Assembly: GCA_903837815.1 (NCBI GenBank)
Contig: CAILWD010000102.1
Coordinates: forward strand, 1 to 9,509
Length of the DNA stretch: 9,509 bases
Reading direction: 5' to 3'
Source: an uncultured Chloroflexota bacterium
GTDB taxonomy: Bacteria; Chloroflexota; Anaerolineae; Anaerolineales; Villigracilaceae
The position numbers and the translations under genes were made by a program. The notes under the pieces are model-generated. The model was not told the DNA's origin and made no database searches. It saw nothing but the letters and a program-made list of their open reading frames with translations. Positions 5,246 to 9,509 of this stretch are shown here, piece after piece. Positions within the stretch are counted from its first letter, which is position 1. Every line of letters starts with the position of its first letter.

Positions 5246-6697
5246 TCACCAATTGAACTCGCAAAAATTACCGCCAATCGCCTCGTCACTCGCCACTGCC
5301 CCTTCGACTTCGCTCAGGGCGGATTTCCTCTTTACCTCTGGACATTTCCACACGTCGCCGGGGTGTTCGCGGCGCATTTCCTTGAAGGTCGGCAGGATGC
5401 CGCAGGCAAAACAATGAGTGCGGCAGTCCACGCGGATTTGACCTTCGAGCGACTGGCGAAAATCTTCGAACAGAAAATTCTTGCGGACGGCGGCGGTGAT
5501 ATGCTCCCACGGGAAAACCTCGTCGGCGCGGCGCGTGCGCTGGGTGTAAAAAGCGGGGTCAAGACCATGCTCCGCGAAGGCGGGCAGCCAGGCGGCGTCT
5601 TTTTTACCTTCGTTCCAGGCGTCGAACTTCGCGCCGTTTTTCCACGCGGAGTAAACCACTTCCGCCATGCGCCTGTCGCCGCGAGTCAGAAAGGCTTCGA
5701 GCAGGGTATCTTCGGGCTTCGTCCAACTGACCTTGATGCTTTTATCTTTCAGTAACTGGCGTTTGAGCATTGCCTGTTTTTCGAGGATGTTTTCCTTCGT
5801 GTCCAACGAGACCCACTGGAAGGGAGTCTGCGGCTTGGGGACGAAGGTGCTGACTCCTACGTTCAATTTGACCTTCCAGCCGACGGCTTTGCGCCCCTCG
5901 GCAATCACCCGCTTCGACAAATCCACGATGGCTTGCACATCCTCCAGCGTTTCGCTCGGATGACCAATCATGAAATACAACTTGATGGTCGTCCAGCCGC
6001 GCTGGTAAATATCGCGGGTGGTGTTGATGATGTCTTCGTCTGGGATGAACTTGTTGATGATGCGGCGCATTCGCTCGCTGGCAGCTTCGGGAGCGAGGGT
6101 GAATCCCGCCGAATGCTGCTGCCTCAGCCTGTCCATCAGGTCAATCGAAACGGATTCAATTCTCAGCGAGGGCAGTCCCACCGTCAACTTGCGCCCCTCG
6201 AACCGGTTGCTGATGGCTTCGGTCAGTTCACTGATGTGCGTATAGTCAGAAGAGGAGAGCGAGGTCAGGGCGAGTTCTTCAAACCCCGTCGAGCGGATGG
6301 CGGCGTCGGCGGCTTCGACAACTTCCTCCACGCTTCTCTCGCGCACGGGACGGGTGATCATCCCCGCCTGACAGAAGCGACATCCCCGCGTGCAGCCGCG
6401 CATGATTTCGACCGAAGCGCGGTTGTGGACGACTTCGATATTCGGCACGATGAATTTGGTCGGCGGCGGGGGCAGTTTTGCCACAATCCGCTTGGTGATG
6501 ACTTTGGGCACGTCGCTGCGGGTGGGCAGGGTATGGGCAACCGTCCCATCTTCGAGGTAGGAAGTCTCGTAGAACTGGGGGACGTAAACGCCGGGGATGC
6601 GGGCGAGTTCAAGAAGTAAATCATGGCGGTTGAACGTTAAACGTTTAACGTTTAACGGTTTGAACTTTTTTATCACATCCAGAATATCGTGAATCAC
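5246..6697 (-). CDS. Radical SAM half of a TIGR03960-type B12-binding radical SAM protein
   Basis: The 483-residue frame contains the [4Fe-4S]-SAM motif C102-x3-C106-x2-C109 (RGCTRGCRFCQAG), the downstream LALTSLSSSDY and a cysteine cluster near the end (DCRTHCFACGI) typical of TIGR03960. The N-terminal half is the separate frame 7218-6694. The first residues (IHDILDVIKKF) continue its IGEG motif directly, so the two frames are parts of one ancestral gene of about 657 residues. The apparent start is GTG 6697, sharing GTGA with the upstream stop. Two segments look foreign: PLNVKRLTFN (14-23), coded by a palindromic repeat, and the last 25 or so residues after KCPEV, which begin in the LSEVEG translation of an interspersed repeat. 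The substrate is unknown; the partner DUF2344 protein lies downstream. Confidence 0.85.
   Translation of the reverse strand: MIHDILDVIKKFKPLNVKRLTFNRHDLLLELARIPGVYVPQFYETSYLEDGTVAHTLPTRSDVPKVITKRIVAKLPPPPTKFIVPNIEVVHNRASVEIMRGCTRGCRFCQAGMITRPVRERSVEEVVEAADAAIRSTGFEELALTSLSSSDYTHISELTEAISNRFEGRKLTVGLPSLRIESVSIDLMDRLRQQHSAGFTLAPEAASERMRRIINKFIPDEDIINTTRDIYQRGWTTIKLYFMIGHPSETLEDVQAIVDLSKRVIAEGRKAVGWKVKLNVGVSTFVPKPQTPFQWVSLDTKENILEKQAMLKRQLLKDKSIKVSWTKPEDTLLEAFLTRGDRRMAEVVYSAWKNGAKFDAWNEGKKDAAWLPAFAEHGLDPAFYTQRTRRADEVFPWEHITAAVRKNFLFEDFRQSLEGQIRVDCRTHCFACGILPTFKEMRREHPGDVWKCPEVKRKSALSEVEGAVASDEAIGGNFCEFNW
5301..5318. repeat. CCTTCGACTTCGCTCAGG interspersed repeat inside the radical SAM gene
   Basis: It is identical over 18 bases to 3984-4001. 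On the minus strand it is read as LSEVEG near the C-terminus of the radical SAM protein, just past the family's usual end. Confidence 0.8.
6633..6657. repeat. AACGTTTAACG-type palindromic repeat inside the radical SAM gene
   Basis: The interval 6633-6652 is a perfect 20-base palindrome made of AACGTTAAAC and its complement. CGTTTAACG recurs at 6642-6650 and 6649-6657 (period 7). On the minus strand it is read in frame as PLNVKRLTFN, between VIKKF and the conserved LLLELARIPGVYVP segment. Confidence 0.75.
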
Positions 6698-7218
6698 TTC
6701 CTCCCCTCGCCGATGACAAACGCGTCGATGAAGGCGTTCATGGGTTCGGGGTTCATGGTCGAGTGTCCGCCCGCGATGACGATGGGATGGGACTCGTCAC
6801 GTTCCGCCGAGCGCACAGGGATGCCTGCCAGGTCGAGGATGTTGAGCGCGTTGGTGTAGAGCGTTTCGTAGGGGAGAGTAAAACCGATGAGGTCGAAACA
6901 AGCCAGGGGTTGTTTCGATTCGAGCGCGTAGAGCGGAATCCCGTGCTGGCGCATGAGGTCTTCCATATCCAGCCAGGGCGCATAGGCGCGTTCGGCAAGC
7001 GCGTCTTCACGCTGGTTGATTTGGTCGTAGAGAATCTTCAAGCCGACGTTGGAAACGCCGATGTCGTAGATGTCGGGGAAGACCAGCGCGGTCTTGACCT
7101 GCGCCTTGTCCCAATCCTTGTAAATACAGTTGAGTTCGCCGCCGACGTAGCGCCCGGGCTTCTGTACCTTTAAGAGAATGCGGTCTAGTTTGAGTTCGAT
7201 TTGTTCAGGAGTCAACAT
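6694..7218 (-). CDS. N-terminal (B12-binding-like) half of the TIGR03960-type radical SAM protein, frameshifted
   Basis: The 174-residue frame begins with LDRILLKVQKPGRYVGGEL, contains VFPDIYDIGVSNVGLKILY and APWLDMEDLMR, and ends FVIGEGRK. These are the family's N-terminal, cobalamin-binding-like Rossmann signatures. In relatives the last motif reads GEGEEV and runs straight into the radical SAM domain. Here the minus strand reads GGC GAG GGG AGG AAG TGA; one more G in the run at 6703-6706 would restore GEGEEVIHDILD and join both frames. The cause may be a sequencing or assembly indel, a real mutation, or -1 slippage on GGGG. The ATG at 7218 has no Shine-Dalgarno but has TATAAT 7 bases upstream, which suggests a leaderless mRNA. 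The gene follows the bactofilin-like gene and its terminator. Confidence 0.85.
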   Translation of the reverse strand: MLTPEQIELKLDRILLKVQKPGRYVGGELNCIYKDWDKAQVKTALVFPDIYDIGVSNVGLKILYDQINQREDALAERAYAPWLDMEDLMRQHGIPLYALESKQPLACFDLIGFTLPYETLYTNALNILDLAGIPVRSAERDESHPIVIAGGHSTMNPEPMNAFIDAFVIGEGRK

Positions 7219-7225
7219 GGGCGAA

Positions 7226-7231
7226 ATTATA
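7226..7231 (-). promoter_or_regulatory. TATAAT -10 box 7 bases before ATG 7218, probable leaderless promoter
   Basis: A perfect TATAAT on the minus strand is followed by TTCGCCC and then ATG. Transcription would begin at about the start codon. No ribosome binding site is present. The spacing to ATG is the same as for the glycosyltransferase gene at 2849. No good -35 is found at the expected distance. Confidence 0.6.
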
Positions 7232-7248
7232 CTAGAATTGTCAAAATA

Positions 7249-7277
7249 ATAGACCGAGGATTAAGTCCTCGGTCTAT
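7249..7277 (-). terminator. Rho-independent terminator of the bactofilin-like gene
   Basis: The perfect 12-base arms ATAGACCGAGGA (7249-7260) and TCCTCGGTCTAT (7266-7277) enclose a 5-base loop. On the minus strand the stem is followed by the T-rich TATTATTTTG. It sits about 30 bases past the TAA at 7307-7309 and immediately upstream of the next gene's promoter. Confidence 0.8.
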
Positions 7278-7280
7278 CTG

Positions 7281-7303
7281 CGAATTACGTGTCACGAATT
7301 ACG
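7281..7303. repeat. Direct repeat CGAATTACG, two copies
   Basis: CGAATTACG occurs at 7281-7289 and 7295-7303 (period 14), between the bactofilin-like stop and its terminator. It may be a remnant of another short interspersed repeat family. No function is evident. Confidence 0.55.
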
Positions 7304-7306
7304 GTT

Positions 7307-8626
7307 TTACGCCGCAACCGCCTTCCGCGCCTGCCAGGCGTCGCGTCCCCAGATCCACAGGGCGCCCAAGCCGAGGATGGTGACCAGCAGCCCAAACAAC
7401 CAGCCGATGAAGGGCAGGGCAACCAGCACGGCGACGATGACCACGCCGAGAATGAGGGGCCAGAATTTATGATCCGCCAGTTCGGGCTTGATTCGTGAGA
7501 GGATCAACTTGCCGCTCAACCACGCCACCACAATCTTCGTCAGGAAGGCGGTGACCAGCACAAAGCCGATGACGAGGGCGAAGAGGGCGAGGATGCCGAT
7601 CCAGACAATCGTCCCGCTGATTCCGCCAAGTGTGAGCGCGCCGAATAGGATGCCGCCGAGGATGATGACGGTCAGGAGGAGGAATAGGGCGAAGAAGAAT
7701 GCCGCGTACGAAACCAGACCCCATCCGAGGCTGGCGCCGGGCTGGGTTTGAACCTTGTCCATCAGGGCTTTCATAAACAGGGGCAGCAACCAGCCGAGGA
7801 GCAAACCGAAGGCAATCCAGGTGACGATGGTGCGGAGCAGGTCGAGCGTCCAGGTGAGGGCTTTTTCAGCGGGGGTGGGCGGGACGACCACTGTTTCAGG
7901 GTCAACCACTGGCTCTTTGTGGGTGACTTTCCCGGCGACGACTCCGGATGGAATCTTCACATCCCTTGTCTGCGTGTATTCAAGGTTGCCCGCGATTTTC
8001 GCGCCCTCGCCGACGTTGAAGCCGGGTTTGACCGACGGGAAGTCGATTTGGGCTTGCGGCATGAACATGGACATGGGCGGGGCGCCCTCTTCGGGGTCGC
8101 CGACTTCGGCTTTGACATCGCCGCCGATCTCGCCGTTCAGCTCGAGGGAGCCTGTACCAGCCATCACGTCATCGCCGATTTTGCCTTCCAGCAGGGTTTG
8201 TCCCGCCCCGACAACGACATCGCCTTCCACGACGCTGCCTTTTTCGGCTTCGAGGCTGGCGCTTCCTGCCACAACGTCACCGCCGATGAAAGCGGACTTG
8301 CCCAGTTTGAGGGCGGCGCCGGCAATGCGGGCGTCGTCGCTGACTTTGCCGTTGATAATGATGGTCTGTCCGGCGGCAATCAGGTCGCCTTCCACCGTGC
8401 CGTTGATGGTGATGGTTTCGCCGAACACGACCAGGTCGCCCTTGACGGTTCCGTCGAGGGTGAACTTGCTTGCGCCGACGTACAGGTCGTCTTCGATGAC
8501 CTCGTCTGCCTTGATTTCGACCACGTCGCCGGAGCGGTCATCGAATGCCAGGGCGGGCGTGGCGAAGGTAAGCGCCAGGAGCGCAAGCAGGGTAAAAATG
8601 GAAAAAATCTTATGTGAGGTTTTCAT
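7307..8626 (-). CDS. Secreted bactofilin-like beta-helix protein with C-terminal membrane domain
   Basis: The protein has 439 residues. A signal peptide is clear (1-27, ending TPALA). Residues 40-175 form a repeating series of (E/G)GD(V/L)VV coils, with aspartates at 64, 81, 98, 117, 136, 153 and 170 (period 17-19), the pattern of a right-handed beta-helix like bactofilins (DUF583, polymer-forming cytoskeletal proteins). A proline-rich linker (about 180-255) leads to four or more hydrophobic helices (about 258-288, 303-335, 337-376, 388-426) and a short basic tail. Classical bactofilins are cytoplasmic; the signal peptide places this beta-helix outside, anchored by the membrane part. It may serve as a surface or envelope scaffold, by inference. 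ATG 8626 has AAGGAG 5 bases upstream, overlapped by a 19-base palindrome. A terminator follows. Confidence 0.85.
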   Translation of the reverse strand: MKTSHKIFSIFTLLALLALTFATPALAFDDRSGDVVEIKADEVIEDDLYVGASKFTLDGTVKGDLVVFGETITINGTVEGDLIAAGQTIIINGKVSDDARIAGAALKLGKSAFIGGDVVAGSASLEAEKGSVVEGDVVVGAGQTLLEGKIGDDVMAGTGSLELNGEIGGDVKAEVGDPEEGAPPMSMFMPQAQIDFPSVKPGFNVGEGAKIAGNLEYTQTRDVKIPSGVVAGKVTHKEPVVDPETVVVPPTPAEKALTWTLDLLRTIVTWIAFGLLLGWLLPLFMKALMDKVQTQPGASLGWGLVSYAAFFFALFLLLTVIILGGILFGALTLGGISGTIVWIGILALFALVIGFVLVTAFLTKIVVAWLSGKLILSRIKPELADHKFWPLILGVVIVAVLVALPFIGWLFGLLVTILGLGALWIWGRDAWQARKAVAA

Positions 8627-8635
8627 GGATACTCC

Positions 8636-8654
8636 TTTGGAATATTATTCCAAA
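8636..8654. promoter_or_regulatory. 19-bp perfect palindrome overlapping the ribosome binding site
   Basis: TTTGGAATA-T-TATTCCAAA has 9-base arms and a 1-base centre. On the minus strand its last two bases are the first two of the AAGGAG ribosome site (8637-8632) of the bactofilin-like gene. A TATACT box (8663-8658) lies just upstream, so the palindrome sits at or right after the predicted transcription start. It could be a repressor operator or a 5' hairpin that hides the ribosome site. Confidence 0.6.
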
Positions 8655-8657
8655 ATA

Positions 8658-8663
8658 AGTATA
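8658..8663 (-). promoter_or_regulatory. Candidate -10 box (TATACT) of the bactofilin-like gene
   Basis: TATACT on the minus strand lies 31 bases upstream of ATG 8626. The -35 region is not recognisable, so confidence is moderate. Transcription would start within the adjoining palindrome. Confidence 0.4.
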
Positions 8664-8717
8664 CGTCTGCTTTCTGGAAACGTTGCGGGCTAATTCTTCT
8701 TTTTTGAGCGCGAAAAA

Positions 8718-8747
8718 CAGCCTTCCCAGATTGAAACGGGAAGGCTG
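8718..8747 (-). terminator. Rho-independent terminator of the oxidoreductase gene
   Basis: The perfect 10-base arms CAGCCTTCCC (8718-8727) and GGGAAGGCTG (8738-8747) enclose a 10-base loop. On the minus strand the stem is followed by five T (8717-8713). It lies about 35 bases past the TGA at 8782-8784. Confidence 0.88.
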
Positions 8748-8781
8748 CTCGCGAACAAGAGGGGATTTCTTTAACTGGGCG

Positions 8782-9509
8782 TCAACGCAGGAATTTGGCA
8801 ATGGACTGGCTCACCGCCGCGCCTTCGAGAGCGCACTGGTCGGCGGTGAAAACGGATTTTCCGCCCCGCAACAGGTTGCCCGCGACGAAGACTCCATCCA
8901 CCGACGAGCGGAAAGCGGAATCAACCTTCGGGGCTTTGGTCTGCGCGTCGATTTCCAAACCGCCCAGCCGCGCCATTTCGTTTTCCGAAATCCAGTTGCC
9001 GGTGAAGACCACCGAGTCGCATTCTATGACAGAGACTTCCGAAGTCTCCCCAGCCTTCGGAAGTCTGGTAATTTCAATTCCCTCCACGCGCTTGTGACCG
9101 AAGATGTTTGTCACGCGGGCGTTGGTGATGAGCGGGGTGAGACGCAAAATATCCACCAGCCCCCACTTGGCAAAGACATACGGGAACTCGACCTGGTGCG
9201 AATCTTCCTCGGTGAGCATTGCCACCGACTTTGCGCCCGCCTTCATCAGGGTGAGAAGCGCCGAGAGGCTGACCAACTCCGCTCCGACGATGACCGTCCG
9301 CTTGCCGACTGGCAGCCCTTCCTGGTGGACAAATCTTTGCAGCGAGCCAGTGGTGTAGACTCCCTGCGGGCGCATGCCGGGAATCATGCGTGCCGCACGC
9401 GGGCGTTCGCGGATTCCCGTTGCCAGCAGGACGGCTTTTGCTTCGATTTCTCCCAATCCGCTTGGAGAAGTAAAGGTTAAGACTTCGGAAGTCTGTGGAG
9501 ACTTCCGAA
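8782..9509 (-). CDS. FAD-dependent pyridine nucleotide-disulfide-type oxidoreductase, partial (N-terminus outside window)
   Basis: The frame is open to the window edge (241 residues visible), so the internal TTG at 9456 is not the start. Seen in order: AVLLATGIRERPR, the end of the FAD-domain strand with ATG; PGMRPQGVYTTGSLQRFV; a second dinucleotide fold starting KRTVIVGAELVSLSAL; and VDGVFVAGNLLRGGKS, the C-terminal FAD motif with N in place of the usual D. The glycine loop GAELVS lacks the normal GxGxxG, so NAD(P)H binding may be altered. The pattern resembles the NAD(P)/FAD oxidoreductases found beside glycerol-3-phosphate dehydrogenase (with DUF1667) and the alpha-type subunits of opine or sarcosine oxidases; the substrate is not determinable. 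Two in-frame TSEV segments are coded by palindromic repeats. A terminator follows. Confidence 0.85.
   Translation of the reverse strand, partial: RKSPQTSEVLTFTSPSGLGEIEAKAVLLATGIRERPRAARMIPGMRPQGVYTTGSLQRFVHQEGLPVGKRTVIVGAELVSLSALLTLMKAGAKSVAMLTEEDSHQVEFPYVFAKWGLVDILRLTPLITNARVTNIFGHKRVEGIEITRLPKAGETSEVSVIECDSVVFTGNWISENEMARLGGLEIDAQTKAPKVDSAFRSSVDGVFVAGNLLRGGKSVFTADQCALEGAAVSQSIAKFLR
9032..9066. repeat. ACTTCCGAAGT palindromic repeat inside the oxidoreductase gene
   Basis: GAGACTTC-C-GAAGTCTC (9032-9048) is a perfect 17-base palindrome. An inverted copy, CTTCGGAAGTCT (9055-9066), pairs with 9033-9044 over 12 bases. On the minus strand it is read as LPKAGETSEVS. Confidence 0.75.
9484..9509. 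repeat. Second ACTTCCGAAGT repeat, cut by the window edge
   Basis: TTCGGAAGTCT (9484-9494) and AGACTTCCGAA (9499-9509) form 11-base inverted arms around GTGG, and they match the repeat at 9032-9066. Read on the minus strand as RKSPQTSEV within the same oxidoreductase frame. The repeat may continue past the edge. Confidence 0.75.

Noticed and set aside
7239..7244. Perfect TTGACA (minus strand) as a -35 box for the radical SAM gene
   Set aside because: It is only 7 bases from the TATAAT at 7226-7231, too close to be a -35 for that -10, and I see no other -10 at the right distance.
7748..8693. Two long plus-strand frames (289 and 312 residues) opposite the bactofilin-like gene
   Set aside because: They mirror the regular GC-rich beta-helix codons of the minus-strand gene and show no motif of their own.
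9454..9456. TTG 9456 as the start of the oxidoreductase
   Set aside because: The frame stays open to the window edge, and the FAD-binding N-terminus expected for the family would be missing with this start.
8683..9480. 265-residue plus-strand frame opposite the oxidoreductase
   Set aside because: It starts upstream of and crosses the terminator hairpin at 8718-8747 and has no motif; the opposite frame has clear FAD motifs.

Overview
The window looks like a chromosomal segment of an uncultured-type bacterium, most likely a Chloroflexota member of the Anaerolineae. This is an inference. It rests on the TIGR03960/TIGR03936-type radical SAM pair, a secreted bactofilin-like membrane protein, and the many short palindromic repeats, some lying inside reading frames. 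No rRNA, tRNA, CRISPR array, insertion sequence or phage gene is visible. All nine reading frames that I accept lie on the minus strand, so transcription runs from high to low coordinates.

Layout in transcription order. (1) 9509-8782: the C-terminal part of an FAD-dependent oxidoreductase that starts outside the window and ends at a clear terminator (8718-8747). (2) 8626-7307: a secreted beta-helix (bactofilin-like) protein with a C-terminal membrane domain. It has a 19-bp palindrome over its ribosome binding site and a terminator at 7249-7277. (3) 7218-5246: a B12-binding-type radical SAM protein of the TIGR03960 kind, split in two by an apparent 1-base loss in a G run. (4) 5144-3997: a DinB/ClbS-like protein overlapping by one base the DUF2344 protein (TIGR03936), the usual partner of the radical SAM enzyme. 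(5) 3922-2954: a PrsW-type intramembrane protease. (6) 2849-1326: a GT-C-type membrane glycosyltransferase, ending at a strong terminator (1293-1323). (7) 1155-490 and 453-1: an XRE-cupin regulator followed 36 bases later by an exported multiheme cytochrome c that runs off the window edge. These last two form a probable two-gene unit under a good sigma70-type promoter.

The genes do not form one pathway. The clearest functional unit is the radical SAM protein plus DUF2344. The regulator-cytochrome pair is a second unit, possibly redox-linked. The most unusual property of the window is its load of short interspersed repeats from at least five families. Several sit in frame inside genes: they add a C-terminal tail and an internal segment to the radical SAM protein and two TSEV segments to the oxidoreductase, and one supplies the stop codon of the DUF2344 gene. 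Two genes (2849 and 7218) lack a Shine-Dalgarno sequence and carry a -10 box exactly 7 bases before ATG, which suggests leaderless mRNAs. I do not see a convincing new multi-gene system; the individual oddities are listed as findings.
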